A stretch of 64,000 nucleotides of DNA from Rhodoferax sp. (GCF_023700745.1 NZ_JAMPYG010000003.1:124001-188000); one strand, 5' to 3'; shown: positions 40,162 to 54,219, numbered from the stretch's first letter. Numbers and translations: made by a program. Notes: generated by a model from the letters alone, not told the origin.

Positions 40162-40177
40162 CTGTATAAATTCACAG
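40162..40177. promoter_or_regulatory. LexA (SOS) box upstream of radA
   Basis: CTGT (40162-40165) and ACAG (40174-40177) are separated by eight mostly A/T bases, within TACTGTATAAATTCACAG. This fits the CTGT-N8-ACAG LexA consensus. It is 13 bp from the radA start codon, a position suited to repression. Confidence 0.75.
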
Positions 40178-40194
40178 ATTCACAACACATCCTG

Positions 40195-40231
40195 TGCGGT
40201 GCCTCGGCGTGACATATCGCATGGCACCGCA
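40195..40231 (+). promoter_or_regulatory. Hairpin in the leader of the Mg-type ATPase gene
   Basis: TGCGGTGCC (40195-40203) and GGCACCGCA (40223-40231) form a perfect 9-bp stem around a 19-nt loop. A T-rich stretch (TTTTTT) follows 16 bp later and the ATPase start 60 bp later. It may be part of a regulated leader, but no known Mg riboswitch is recognised. Confidence 0.4.
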
Positions 40232-42815
40232 GGGAAGCTTGTGATAACTTTTTTCATTGACACCAGCGCGTCATCCGGCAGCTGGCAACAATGAAAATGA
40301 CCGCTTGTATGGCAATACCCGCTCAGGTCCTCACGGCCCCGCACGATGCAACCGGGCTCAGCTCCGCGCAGGCGGCTGAACGGCTCAAGCGCGTCGGACC
40401 CAATCGGCTGATACCTGCACTGCAACGGGCCATGGCCCTGCAATTCCTGCTGCATTTCAAAAACCCGTTGGTGCTGACACTGCTGGTGGCCAGTGGCATT
40501 TCCGCGCTCACGGGGGATGCCAGTGGCGCCCTGATCATCGGGTTCATCGTGCTGATGAGTGTCACGCTTGACTTTGTGCAGTCCTACCGTGCCGGTCAGG
40601 CAGCCGACCGCCTAGCGCTACAGGTCGCAGTAACCGCCACCGTGCTGCGTGATGGCATGCCGGGTGAACTGCCAGTGGCCAGGCTGGTGCCAGGCGATGT
40701 GGTGCTGCTGTCAGCCGGCAACCTGGTGCCAGCCGATGCCAGGGTGCTGCAGGCCAGGGACTTTTTCGTCAATCAGGCGCAATTGACCGGTGAGCCTTAT
40801 CCGGTAGAAAAACGTCCGCTTGCCGGAGCCTCGGCCCAAGCCCCGCAGAACGAGGGCGTGACGGATCACCTTGATGCCGACACCTCGGCGCAAGATCTGG
40901 TGTTCATGGGCAGTTCGGTGGTCAGCGGTTCAGCGCGGGTGCTGCTGGAGCGCACCGGCAGCAACACCGCTCTGGGGCAAATTGCGCTCAGCCTGTCGCG
41001 CCCGGCACCGTCCACCGCATTCGAGTTGGGCACCCGGCGTTTTGGCATGCTGATCATGCGGCTGACGCTGCTGCTGGTACTGTTTACCCTGCTGGTCAAT
41101 GTGGCACTGCAGCGTCCGCTGCTGGAGTCGTTTTTGTTTGCTGTGGCACTGGCCGTGGGTCTGACCCCGGAACTGCTGCCGATGGTGGTCTCGGTCACAC
41201 TCACACGTGGCGCGCTGCGCATGGCCTCGCTGAACGTGATCGTCAAACGCCCGTCGGCCATTCAGGACCTCGGCGCCATGGACGTGTTGTGTACCGACAA
41301 GACCGGCACGCTGACCGAAGCCCGGATCCGGCTGGAGCGGCATGTCGATGCCTCCGGGGCTGACAACCCGCAAGTGCTGGCATTGGCCTACCTCAACAGC
41401 TATTTTGAGAGTGGCCTGAAAAGCCCGCTCGACGACGCGATCCTCGCCCATGCGGACATGGACGTATCAGACTGGGTAAAAATTGACGAGGTACCTTTTG
41501 ATTTTGAGCGCCGGCGCGTCTCGGTGCTGGTCGAGTGCGCTGCCTGCCGGCGGCTGGTCGTCAAGGGTGCACCCGAAGATGTGTTGCGTTTGTGCACGCA
41601 TTACCAAGACCCGGCCGGTCAAACCGTGGCACTCAATGCGGCAGCACAAACGCGCATCAATGCCCTATTTGACAGCCTAAGCGAAGACGGCTTTCGCGTG
41701 CTGGGCATTGCTTGGCACGACGTCGCGCTAGACCACCCGCACGCCGTGGTGTCGGACGAAAGCGCCCTGATTTTTGCCGGCTTTGCGGCCTTTCTCGATC
41801 CACCCAAAACCAGTGCCGGGCAGGCGATTCACGCCATGGCGGCCAGTGGTGTGGCCGTCAAGATCGTCACGGGCGACAACGAACGCGTCACACGTCATGT
41901 CTGCACGCAGCTTGGCGTGCCGGTTCAAGGTGTGTTGACCGGCTCCGAGTTGACAGCGCTCAACGACGATGCCCTGCGGGCCCGGGTGGCCAGTGTCAAC
42001 CTGTTCTGCCGCGTCAATCCGGCACAAAAAAACCGCGTCATCCTGGCCCTCAAGAACCGCGGCCATGTGGTGGGCTATCTGGGTGACGGCATCAATGACG
42101 CACCGTCATTGCATACCGCCGACGTGGGCATCTCAGTTGATGGTGCAGTGGACGTGGCCAAGCAGGCGGCGGCCATGATTTTGCTGGAACATGACCTGAT
42201 GGTGCTGCATGCGGGTGTGCTCGAAGGCCGGCGCACCTTCGGCAACGTGATGAAGTACATCATGATGGCCACCAGTTCCAATTTTGGCAATATGTTCAGC
42301 ATGGCGGCAGCCACCCTGTTTTTACCTTTCCTGCCCATGTTGCCCTTGCAGATTCTGCTCAACAACCTACTCTATGACGTGTCGGAGGTCACGTTGCCGC
42401 TGGACCATGTGGACGCAGAAGACCTGGCGCAACCCAGACATTGGGACATGGGCTTCATTCGCAACTTCATGCTGAGCATCGGGCCCATCAGCTCGCTGTT
42501 CGATTTCCTGACCTTTTTTCTGCTCATCAGGCTGTTCGATGCACAGGCATCGATGTTTCGCACCGGTTGGTTTGTGGAGTCGATGGCCACCCAGGTACTG
42601 GTTATTTTTGTGATTCGGACCCGGCGCAACCCCTTGCGCAGCCAGCCTGACCGCTGGTTGGCCCTGACCTCGCTGGCGGTGGTGGCCACGGCCATGGCGC
42701 TGCCATTCACGATCTTGGCGCCCTATCTCGGTTTTACGCCACTGCCGCTGGCGTATTTTGGACTGCTGGCTGCACTTGTGGCATCCTACCTGCTGGTGGT
42801 TGAAGGGGGAAAACA

Positions 42816-45391
<2,576 letters not shown>

Positions 45392-45395
<4 letters not shown>

Positions 45396-46486
45396 TCAGC
45401 CACCTGCACCGGCACCCGTTGTGCCAGCGCGCACATCAGCTCATAGCCCAGCGTACCGGCCGCCTGCGCGACTTCGTCGATGCCCAGCACGACACCGTTG
45501 GCGGCGCGCCCCCACAGGGTCACGTCACTGCCCATGCCGGCTTCGGGCACCGGCGTCAGATCGACGGTGATCATGTCCATGCTGACACGCCCGACCAAGC
45601 GGCTGCGCACCCCCGCCACCAGCACCGGCGTACCGGTGGGGCAAACCCGCGGGTAGCCGTCGGCATAACCACAGGCCACCACACCCAGGCGCATCGGCGC
45701 TTCTGCGACAAAGCTTGAGCCATAACCGACGCTGGCGCCCTGGGGAATGTCCTGCACCCCGATGATTTTTGCCGACAGGGTCATGGCCGGTTGCAGGCCC
45801 CATTCGGCCGCCAGGTGCTCAGGGTGATCAGGCGAACTGCCATACAGGCTGATGCCGGGGCGAATCCAGTCCGAGGCCAGCACCGCATCGGCATGGCGCA
45901 GGCTGGCCGCACTGTTGCTCAACGAGCGTTCGCCAGGCAGGTCACGCGTGACCTCGGCAAAACAGGCCATTTGCGCGGCAATGCCCTGGCCGCCGTCGGC
46001 ATCGCTGAAGTGCGTCATGAGCGAGATCTCGTCGACCTGCGGCAAGGCGTTCAGCCGCGCCCAGGCGCTGCGGTAACTCGCCGGGGTAAAGCCCAGGCGG
46101 TTCATACCCGAGTTCATTTTCAAAAACACCCGGTGACCGACATGGGTCTTGCAGGCCGCCAGCATGTCAATTTGCTCACTGCAATGCACCGTGTGCCATA
46201 AGTCAAGGCGCGAGCACAGCTCGAGGTCGCGCGCCTCGAACACGCCTTCCAGCAACAAAATGGGGCCGCGCCAGCCCAGGTCACGCACCCGTTGGGCTTC
46301 GGCCAGGTCCAGCAAGGCAAAGCCATCGGCGCTGCGCAGACCATCAAACACGCGCTCAATGCCGTGGCCATAGGCATTGGCCTTGACCACCGCCCAGACT
46401 TTGGCGTCGGGCGCTGCCTGGCGGTTACGCGCCAGGTTGTGCTGCAACGCAGCGGTATGGATGGTGGCGAGGATCGGGCGGGGCAT
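45392..46486 (-). CDS. alr: Alanine racemase
   Basis: This PLP enzyme makes D-alanine for peptidoglycan. It has 364 residues, with the PLP-binding Lys35 in [10 protein letters not shown], the [10 protein letters not shown] motif, the second catalytic Tyr in VGYGSSF and RVSMDM near the C terminus. The ATG at 46486 begins the conserved domain ([10 protein letters not shown]); the open frame upstream adds 13 unlikely residues. It diverges from lplT. Confidence 0.95.
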
Positions 46487-46611
46487 AAAAGCTCTGAGGA
46501 AATTGCGTTGGGGCGATTTTGACATTGCATCGGCGTGCTATAACCCGGTACCGTTTGGAGACATGTCACCCCTTTCAAAGCGCCGCCCCTGGACACTTGC
46601 AAAAAATTTCG

Positions 46612-47895
46612 ATGAAACGCGGCTTCTTTACCATCATGTCGGCGCAGTTTTTCAGCTCGCTGGCCGACAACGCCTTGTTTGTAGCCGCCGTGCAATTGCT
46701 GCGCACCAGCCACGCCCCGGAATGGCAACAAGCCGCACTGGTGCCGATGTTTGCGCTGTTTTACGTGGTGTTGGCGCCTTTTGTGGGCGCATTTGCCGAC
46801 TCCATGCCCAAGGGCCGCGTCATGCTGATCAGCAACTTCATCAAGGTCGGGGGCTGTCTTTTCATGTTGTTTGGCACCCATCCGCTGCTGGCCTATGCCA
46901 TCGTCGGCCTGGGCGCTGCGGCTTATTCACCGGCCAAGTACGGCATCCTGACCGAACTCTTGCCGGCCTCGCAACTGGTCAAGGCCAACGGCTGGATCGA
47001 GGGGCTGACGATTGGCTCGATCATTTTGGGCGTGCTGCTGGGTGGCCAACTGGTCGGGCGTCATATATCGCAACACCTGCTGGCCATCGACATCCCCGGC
47101 ATCAACACCGGCATCAACAACCCGGCCGAAGCCGCCATTGCGGTGTTGATCTTTGTCTATTTGCTGGCCGCCTGGTTCAACACCCATATTCCGCTCACCG
47201 GCGTGCTGATGCGCCCCATGCCCAAGCGGCTGCTGACCCTGCTGCCCGACTTCTGGACTTGCAACGCCCGTTTGTGGCGCGACAAGCTGGGGCAAATCTC
47301 GCTGGCCGCCACCACCCTGATCTGGGGTGTGGCGGGCAATTTGCGCTTTATTGTGCTGGCCTGGGCTGCCGCCGCCCTGGGTTACTCGGTGACGCAGGCG
47401 TCGGCCTTGCAGGGGGTCGTGGCGATTGGCATGGCGGCCGGGGCGGTCGTGGCCTCCATGCGCATGCGTCTCGAAGACGGCCCGCGCGTGATCACCCTGG
47501 GCATTGTCATGGGCCTGCTGATCATCGGCCTGATCTTCATCACCAATGTCTGGGTGGCGGCACCGTTTTTGATCCTGCTGGGCGCCCTGGGCGGCTTTTT
47601 GGTGGTGCCCATGAATGCCCTGCTGCAACACCGCGGCCACAACCTGATGGGCGCCGGGCGCTCCATTGCCGTGCAGAACTTCAATGAACAGGCCTGCATT
47701 CTGGTGCTTGGCGCGCTCTACAGCCTGTCCACCGGACTGGGTTTGCCGACCTTTGCGGCCATCACCGGCTTTGGTCTGGTGATTGCCGGCTTCATGTGGC
47801 TGATCCGCCGCTGGCATGCGCGCAACCTGGCGCTGCACCATGAGGAAGTTGACCGCTTGCTGGCCATTGCCCGCGATGACAAGGCCCACGGCTGA
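46612..47895 (+). CDS. lplT: Lysophospholipid transporter LplT
   Basis: The 427-residue major-facilitator protein matches LplT over its length. It shows FFSSLADNALFVAAVQLL at the N terminus, YSPAKYGILTELLP and HRGHNLMGAGRSIAVQNFNEQ. LplT flips lysophospholipids inward for re-acylation. The usual partner, the acyltransferase aas, is not beside it here. The ATG at 46612 was chosen because homologues begin MKRGFF. A glutathione peroxidase gene follows after 12 bp. Confidence 0.92.
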   Translation: MKRGFFTIMSAQFFSSLADNALFVAAVQLLRTSHAPEWQQAALVPMFALFYVVLAPFVGAFADSMPKGRVMLISNFIKVGGCLFMLFGTHPLLAYAIVGLGAAAYSPAKYGILTELLPASQLVKANGWIEGLTIGSIILGVLLGGQLVGRHISQHLLAIDIPGINTGINNPAEAAIAVLIFVYLLAAWFNTHIPLTGVLMRPMPKRLLTLLPDFWTCNARLWRDKLGQISLAATTLIWGVAGNLRFIVLAWAAAALGYSVTQASALQGVVAIGMAAGAVVASMRMRLEDGPRVITLGIVMGLLIIGLIFITNVWVAAPFLILLGALGGFLVVPMNALLQHRGHNLMGAGRSIAVQNFNEQACILVLGALYSLSTGLGLPTFAAITGFGLVIAGFMWLIRRWHARNLALHHEEVDRLLAIARDDKAHG

Positions 47896-47907
47896 TGGAG
47901 GGGAATC

Positions 47908-48393
47908 ATGACGACGGTCTATGACTTTGAAGCGCTGTCGATCAACGGCAAGCTGGTGGCCCTGAAAAAATTCAAAGGCAAGGCCATGTTGATTGTCAAC
48001 ACCGCCAGTGCCTGTGGTTTTACGCCCCAGTTTGCCGGCCTGGAAAAGCTCCATGAAAGCTATGGCGCGCAAGGCCTGGTGGTGCTGGGCTTTCCGTGCA
48101 ACCAGTTTGGTTCCCAGGACGCAGGCAGCAACAGCGAAATTGCCGAGTTTTGCCAGCTCAACTATGGCGTCACGTTTCCGATGATGGCCAGGATCGAGGT
48201 CAACGGTGCTGGCGCCCACCCACTCTACCAGTGGCTGGCAGCCGAGGCCCCGGGCCTGCTGGGCAGCAAATCGATCAAGTGGAACTTCACCAAATTTCTG
48301 GTCGGCAAGGACGGCCGGGTGCGCCAACGCTACGCGACCACGGACAAGCCAGAAAGCCTGGTCAAAGACATTGAAGCCGCGCTGGCAGCCTGA
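47908..48393 (+). CDS. Glutathione peroxidase family protein
   Basis: This thiol peroxidase reduces hydroperoxides. It has 161 residues, with the catalytic Cys36 in [11 protein letters not shown], the GFPCNQFG motif (Gln66) and WNFTKFLV. Cys replaces the selenocysteine of animal enzymes, as is normal in bacteria, and the resolving Cys pattern suggests thioredoxin rather than glutathione as donor. A GGAGGGG ribosome-binding site is present; it is likely cotranscribed with lplT. Confidence 0.93.
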   Translation: MTTVYDFEALSINGKLVALKKFKGKAMLIVNTASACGFTPQFAGLEKLHESYGAQGLVVLGFPCNQFGSQDAGSNSEIAEFCQLNYGVTFPMMARIEVNGAGAHPLYQWLAAEAPGLLGSKSIKWNFTKFLVGKDGRVRQRYATTDKPESLVKDIEAALAA

Positions 48394-48402
48394 AATAGAG
48401 AC

Positions 48403-49476
<1,074 letters not shown>

Positions 49477-49623
49477 AACAGGCTGTCAGGCTTATTTTAT
49501 GAGCGTGACCTGCGCCTCGTTTCAGAACCCAAGGCGCACGCCTTGCGCCAGTGGCGCACACGGCCATCGCCACCGGCACGTCAGCCCGGCCCACCGGACT
49601 CAGCTTGCCAAGCCAGCCAACAT

Positions 49624-50718
49624 CTAGCCAATCGACTCGACCTGGCGTGACTGTTCGTAAGCGCTGCCAAAGCGGTTGGCCAACAAATCCGGCAACACCA
49701 CCTGCTCCTGACGGATGAAACCCGACATCGGCAACTTGCCTTCGCGGAACAGGTCCACCGCCGCGCAGATGCCGGCGGCCGTGGTGATCTGGATCGCACT
49801 CATGGGGTGCTCTTCCGAGCGGTCGGCAAAAATCTTGCGGGCAAACACTTCCTGCACAAACTGGCCGTCGCGCTCACCGCTGACCGTCACAAACACCAGC
49901 ACCACATCCTGCATGGTGAGCGGGATCGAGCGCCTGAAGATGGCCTTGAGCGTGGCCTGATCGTGCTGCATACCCAGTTCCTGCAGCAGCATTTTCATCA
50001 GGTCACGGTGACCGGGGTAACGCACGGTCTTGTAATCCAGCGTTTGCACCCGGCCCTTGAGGGTGTCGCAAAGGGTGCCCAGGCCGCCCGAGGTGTTGAA
50101 GGCTTCGTACTCGGTGCCATCCAATGAGAAATGTTCCATGCCTTCGAGCGGCAGCGCCTCGATCAGCTCCCCGTTGTGAATGGCTTCGCAGGGATGACAG
50201 TACTCGTTGATGAGACCGTCGACACTCCAGGTCAGGTTGTATTTGAGTGCGTTGGTCGGGAACGCAGGCAGCGCACCAACGCGCATCTTGACCTCGCGCA
50301 GGCTGCTGAATTTTTGACTCAAGTGGTGCGCCACGATGCCGATAAAGCCCGGCGCCAGACCGCACTGCGGCATGAAAGCCGTTTTCGCCCCGGACGCCAG
50401 TGCCATGATGCCGCGCGTCGCGGCCACGTCCTCGGTCAAGTCAAAGTAATGGCAGCCCGCCGCCTTGGCCTGAGTGGCCACGGTCAGCGCCAAGTGGTAA
50501 GGCAAGGCGTTGATGACCGCATCGAAACCCTGCAAACACTGCAACAACTCAGCCGCACTGGAGGTATCCACCAGTTCGGTCTCCAGTTCGAGGTGGCTCA
50601 GGCTTTTCAGCGCCACCACGCTGCAATCCACCACCTTGAGCTGGTAGTCGCCTGTGCCTGAGAGCAGCCTGGCAATCACCTGGCCAATGTGGCCGGCACC
50701 CATTAAAACGACACGCAT
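49624..50718 (-). CDS. Saccharopine dehydrogenase family protein, L-lysine 6-dehydrogenase-like
   Basis: The 364-residue protein has an N-terminal NAD(P) Rossmann domain (GAGHIG, 7-12) and a C-terminal catalytic domain. Features such as WSVDGLINEY, EAFNTSGGLGTL and DYKTVRYPGHRDLM resemble L-lysine 6-dehydrogenase, which oxidises lysine to piperideine-6-carboxylate, more than true saccharopine reductases. The assignment rests on memory of the family and is tentative. It diverges from an Lrp/AsnC regulator, a common arrangement for amino-acid catabolic genes, and borders the opine-like locus. Confidence 0.65.
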   Translation of the reverse strand: MRVVLMGAGHIGQVIARLLSGTGDYQLKVVDCSVVALKSLSHLELETELVDTSSAAELLQCLQGFDAVINALPYHLALTVATQAKAAGCHYFDLTEDVAATRGIMALASGAKTAFMPQCGLAPGFIGIVAHHLSQKFSSLREVKMRVGALPAFPTNALKYNLTWSVDGLINEYCHPCEAIHNGELIEALPLEGMEHFSLDGTEYEAFNTSGGLGTLCDTLKGRVQTLDYKTVRYPGHRDLMKMLLQELGMQHDQATLKAIFRRSIPLTMQDVVLVFVTVSGERDGQFVQEVFARKIFADRSEEHPMSAIQITTAAGICAAVDLFREGKLPMSGFIRQEQVVLPDLLANRFGSAYEQSRQVESIG

Positions 50719-50759
50719 CCTGTGCTCCTTGAAACCATTGTGAATGCCTTCAGTTTAAA

Positions 50760-50772
50760 GACAAGTATTGTC
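50760..50772. promoter_or_regulatory. Possible operator between the lysine dehydrogenase-like and lrp genes
   Basis: GACAA (50760-50764) and TTGTC (50768-50772) form a perfect inverted repeat with a 3-bp centre, in an AT-rich divergent intergenic region. Further TGAC/GTCA half-sites follow within 50 bp. An Lrp/AsnC regulator is encoded next door, so autoregulation is plausible. Confidence 0.4.
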
Positions 50773-50857
50773 AGATGGATGGATGAATATGACGAAAAAT
50801 TCCCAGAAAATGTCACTATGACGTTTAAATGCTCCTATTGACCAGACCGAACCCGCC

Positions 50858-51322
50858 ATGCCCACACCTGTCACCCCCACCCCACCGGCCTTGCGTGATG
50901 CACTGGACCGTGAACTGATCGCCTTGCTGCAAGCCAACGCACGCGAATCAGCCGCCAATCTGGCGCGCAAACTGGGCACCGCACGCACCACCGTGCTGGC
51001 CCGCCTGAACCGGCTGGAACGTGAGGGCGTCATTGCCGGCTACACCGTACGGTTGGCGCAAGACGTGCTGAACCAGGGGCTGCAGGCGTTTGTCGGCCTG
51101 ACGGTGCAAGCCAAAGCCGGGCGCGAAGTCGAAACCCGGTTGGCGCGCATGCCCGAGGTACGCCAGCTTTGCGCGGTCAGTGGCGAATTCGATTACGTGT
51201 TGCTGCTGCGCGCCGAGTCTGCCGTGCGACTCAACACCCTGCTCGACGACATGCGCAACCTGGAAGGCGTGGTGAAAACCACCACCTCCGTGGCCTTGGC
51301 CTGGAAGATCGAACGCACCTGA
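50858..51322 (+). CDS. Lrp/AsnC-family transcriptional regulator
   Basis: The 154-residue protein has a variable 10-residue tail, a helix-turn-helix (DRELIALLQANARESAANLA through RTTVLARLNRLEREGVI) and a RAM/AsnC ligand domain. Such proteins sense amino acids and act as dimers or octamers. Divergent from the lysine-dehydrogenase-like gene and 98 bp before the DAO oxidoreductase, it is a candidate local regulator of both. Confidence 0.9.
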   Translation: MPTPVTPTPPALRDALDRELIALLQANARESAANLARKLGTARTTVLARLNRLEREGVIAGYTVRLAQDVLNQGLQAFVGLTVQAKAGREVETRLARMPEVRQLCAVSGEFDYVLLLRAESAVRLNTLLDDMRNLEGVVKTTTSVALAWKIERT

Positions 51323-51420
51323 GCCAGGGCGCCGCCGGTGCGGCCATGATTTGTTGCCCGCACCGCCAGAAAGGCGAAAGCCAGCCCCGCCATAATGAGA
51401 CAAGTTCCCATAACCCAAAC

Positions 51421-52569
51421 ATGCCTGTCAGTCGACCTTTTCCCCATGTTGTTGTGATCGGCGCCGGCATCGTGGGCGCGGCCACTGCCTTTTATCTCAG
51501 CCGCGCCGGTGCCCAGGTCACCGTGCTGGACGCGCAAACGCCGTCAGCGGGTGCCACCGGCGCCTCGGATGGCGCCGTGTCGGTGGCCAGCAAGCGTCCC
51601 GGCGTGATGATGCAGCTGGCGCGCCAGGCGCGCGACCTCTATGCCCAGCTCGTGCGCGAAGAAGTTCTGACCGACTTGTTCCATACCCGCCCTACCTACC
51701 TGTTTGCCCGCTCCGAGCTCGAAGTGGCGGTGATTGCGGCGCAGCAGCGCGACCTCGACAGCCAGGACGAGCCCACGTTGTGGCTCGACCGCGCCATGCT
51801 GATGCGCCGCGTGCCAGGTTTGGGCGCCAGCGTGCTGGCCGGGCTCAAGGTGCCCAAGGACGGCCACGCCATTGGCTACCAGGTGACGCACCGCCTGCTG
51901 TCCTGCGCCAACGTGGTGCCGCTGCGCCACACCCCGGTGCTTGATCTGGTGTTGTCCAACGGCCGGGTGATCGGGGTCGAAACCGCCACCGGTCGCCTCC
52001 TGGCTGACGTGGTGGTGCTGGCTGCCGGCATCGACTCGATGGCTTTTTTGGGGCTGGATAAGGTGATGATTCCGCGCAAGGGACAGCTGGTCGTGACCGA
52101 CCGCGCCGCCTTTGGCTACGCGGTGCTGCCCGGGCCGCTGATGTCAGCCAGTTACCTGGCCTCCAAACACACGCCCACCGTCCTGCAAAGTTCGGTGAGC
52201 TTGGTGATTGACCCGCTGCGCACCGGCCAGTTCCTGTTGGGCAGCAGCCGCGAGACCGGCATACTGGATCGCCAGACCGACGTCCGCACGGTGGCCACCA
52301 TTTTGCGTGAGGCCATCGACGTTTACCCACCGCTGGCGCGCCAACGCGTGATTCGCACCTTTGCCGGCATTCGCGCTACCACCGAAGACGGCCTGCCCAT
52401 CGTCGGTCGGCACCCCGAACTGGACGGCCTGATCCTGGCCACCGCCATGCAGGGCGACGGCATCTGCCTGGGGCCGCTGGTGGGGGCTGCGGTGGCACGC
52501 TGGGCGCTGGAGCAGGACAGTGCGCAGGATTTTGCTGCCCTGTCGCCCGCACGTTTTCCGAAGGCTTAG
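51421..52569 (+). CDS. DAO-family FAD oxidoreductase, opine/amino-acid oxidase B-subunit type
   Basis: The 382-residue protein of the D-amino-acid-oxidase fold has GAGIVGAATAFYLSRAGA as its FAD motif and ends with the usual GDGICLGPLVGA region. Size and type match the catalytic DAO subunit of heteromeric amine dehydrogenases (octopine/nopaline oxidase B, HcnC, hydroxyproline dehydrogenase beta). The other two subunits of such an enzyme are encoded at 55193-56765 on the opposite strand. No signal peptide is seen. The start at 51421 lacks a clear ribosome-binding site. Two repeat elements follow its stop. Confidence 0.8.
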   Translation: MPVSRPFPHVVVIGAGIVGAATAFYLSRAGAQVTVLDAQTPSAGATGASDGAVSVASKRPGVMMQLARQARDLYAQLVREEVLTDLFHTRPTYLFARSELEVAVIAAQQRDLDSQDEPTLWLDRAMLMRRVPGLGASVLAGLKVPKDGHAIGYQVTHRLLSCANVVPLRHTPVLDLVLSNGRVIGVETATGRLLADVVVLAAGIDSMAFLGLDKVMIPRKGQLVVTDRAAFGYAVLPGPLMSASYLASKHTPTVLQSSVSLVIDPLRTGQFLLGSSRETGILDRQTDVRTVATILREAIDVYPPLARQRVIRTFAGIRATTEDGLPIVGRHPELDGLILATAMQGDGICLGPLVGAAVARWALEQDSAQDFAALSPARFPKA

Positions 52570-52571
52570 CG

Positions 52572-52673
52572 TTTGCGGGTCAGACCACCTGCGCCGCGAC
52601 GTGCTCGGACCCCAACCAACTTGAAACCTTGCGGGTCAGACCACTCGCACAGCGACGTGCTCTGACCCCAACG
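52572..52673 (+). repeat. Compound intergenic element, two GGGTCAGA-type copies
   Basis: Copies at 52572-52616 and 52621-52673 have a period of 56 bp, begin 2 bp after the stop of the oxidoreductase gene and read in its sense. They are the closest relatives of the array at 38637-38770, including the spacer. Each has GGGTCAGACC and GGACCCC/TGACCCC ends. Confidence 0.8.
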
Positions 52674-52675
52674 CT

Positions 52676-53431
52676 TTAAGACTTGTCGTGAAAGCGCGCC
52701 AGAAAAGCCTGGGTGGCGGCCTGCTGCGGGTGGTCAATCACGTCTTTGGCCGGGCCGCTTTCCACCACCACGCCGTCGCGCATGAAGACCAGCACGTCGG
52801 CCACTTCACGGGCAAAAGCGATCTCATGGGTGACGATCACCATGGTCATACCGTCTTTAGCCAGCGACTGGATCACCGCCAGCACCTCGCCCACCAGCTC
52901 GGGGTCGAGCGCGGAGGTGGCCTCGTCGAACAGCATCACCTGCGGCTGCATGGCCAGCGCGCGGGCAATCGCCACGCGCTGTTTCTGACCGCCCGAGAGC
53001 TGTTGCGGATGCGCGTCGGCCTTGTCCGCCAGACCCACCTTGTCCAGCAGTTGCAGCGCCTGCTCGCGGGCTTGTGCCTTGGGCATGTGCAACACCGTGA
53101 CCATGCCTTCCATCACGTTCTGCAACGCGGTCATGTGCGGAAACAGGTTGAAATGCTGGAACACCATGCCGGTGTTGGCGCGAAAACGCGACAGCACGCG
53201 GTCACTCGGCAACCGCGTGCTGTCGCCCTGGTAGGTAAATTCGTGCGTGCCAACCCGGATGCGGCCGGCGTCAGGCAGGGTCAGCAGGTTGATGCAGCGC
53301 AACAGGGTGGATTTGCCAGAACCTGACGGCCCCACCAGGGCCACCACCTGGCCCTGCTCCACGCGCATCGAGACGTCCCGCAGCACCACGTTGTCGCCAA
53401 ACTGCTTGCGCAATCCCTGTATTTCAATCAT
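52676..53431 (-). CDS. Polar amino-acid ABC transporter, ATP-binding protein
   Basis: The 251-residue ATPase shows Walker [10 protein letters not shown] (34-42), the LSGGQKQR signature, Walker [15 protein letters not shown] and the H-loop THE. It belongs to the GlnQ/HisP/OccP group that serves glutamine, histidine, arginine and opines. It is the last gene of the minus-strand operon ferredoxin / FAD subunit / binding protein / permease / ATPase, 17 bp after the permease. Confidence 0.93.
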   Translation of the reverse strand: MIEIQGLRKQFGDNVVLRDVSMRVEQGQVVALVGPSGSGKSTLLRCINLLTLPDAGRIRVGTHEFTYQGDSTRLPSDRVLSRFRANTGMVFQHFNLFPHMTALQNVMEGMVTVLHMPKAQAREQALQLLDKVGLADKADAHPQQLSGGQKQRVAIARALAMQPQVMLFDEATSALDPELVGEVLAVIQSLAKDGMTMVIVTHEIAFAREVADVLVFMRDGVVVESGPAKDVIDHPQQAATQAFLARFHDKS

Positions 53432-53448
53432 GACTTGGTTTCCAAAAA

Positions 53449-54120
53449 TCAGGTATCGGCGCGCCGCTCCAGGCGCTTGATCAGGCTGGTGGCAGGCACC
53501 AGCACGGCTAGGTACATCAGCGCAATCAGCGTGTAGGTTTCCAGCGGACGGTAGGTTTCATGCACCACCGCCTGGGCCTGGTAGACCAGGTCCGGCAAGG
53601 CGACGATCGACACCAGCGAGGTGTTTTTGAGCTGCATGATCGACTGGTTCAGCAGCGGCGGCGTCATGCGCCGCAGGGCTTGCGGCAACACCACCCGTCG
53701 CATGGTCTGAAAACGCGTCATGCCCAGGGCACGCGCGGCCTCGGTCTGGCCGACGTCGATCGAAATGATGCCGCCGCGGATGATCTCCGAGTAAAACGCA
53801 CCGCCGTAGAGCGACAGCGCCAGCACGGCCGCCATCGCGGGGGACATCTCGATGCCCAGTAACACCGGCAGGGCGTAGTAAAACCAGATGATCTGCACAA
53901 GCACCGGTGTCGACCGGAACAGTTCCACATAAGCCTTCATGGGCCAGCGCATCACCGCCCAGCGAGACAACTGTCCCAGGCCGGCGATCAAGCCAAACAG
54001 CAGCCCCAGGCCAATGCACATCACGGTATAACCCAGGGTATAGAGCAGGCCGGTGGCAAACAGGCTGCGGTATTCCCACAAAAATTCAAAATTCCACTGG
54101 TACACAGGGTCTCCCGTCAA
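53449..54120 (-). CDS. Polar amino-acid ABC transporter, permease
   Basis: The 223-residue membrane protein is of the HisM/GlnP type, with five predicted segments and the EAA-loop sequence [29 protein letters not shown] single permease gene is present, so it may form a homodimer, unlike OccQ/OccM. It sits between the binding protein and the ATPase. Confidence 0.93.
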   Translation of the reverse strand: MTGDPVYQWNFEFLWEYRSLFATGLLYTLGYTVMCIGLGLLFGLIAGLGQLSRWAVMRWPMKAYVELFRSTPVLVQIIWFYYALPVLLGIEMSPAMAAVLALSLYGGAFYSEIIRGGIISIDVGQTEAARALGMTRFQTMRRVVLPQALRRMTPPLLNQSIMQLKNTSLVSIVALPDLVYQAQAVVHETYRPLETYTLIALMYLAVLVPATSLIKRLERRADT

Positions 54121-54151
54121 TCAAACAATCGGCACTGCGAATGCGGCGCCC

Positions 54152-54219
54152 TGTGGGAGCGGCGCCCTCGCCGCGAATGCCCCCAGGACATCCTTCGGCC
54201 CGAGGGCGGGCCTCCCACA
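54152..54219. repeat. Inverted pair of REP-like sequences (BIME)
   Basis: Unit 1 is TGTGGGA (54152-54158), then GCGGCG-CCCT-CGCCGC-GAA. Unit 2 is the same design in inverse orientation: GGCCCG-AGGG-CGGGCC (54197-54212), then TCCCACA. Head-to-head REP units with a TGTGGGA-type head are known from Pseudomonas and Xanthomonas. The pair lies within the operon, between the binding protein and permease genes. Confidence 0.75.

Noticed and set aside
40195..40290. M-box or mgtA-type riboswitch upstream of the Mg-like ATPase
   Set aside because: The leader is too short and lacks the conserved M-box elements; only a simple hairpin is visible.
46927..48327. 466-codon frame antisense to lplT and the glutathione peroxidase gene
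   Set aside because: It spans two well-supported genes, has His/Gln-rich low-complexity translation and no start signal.
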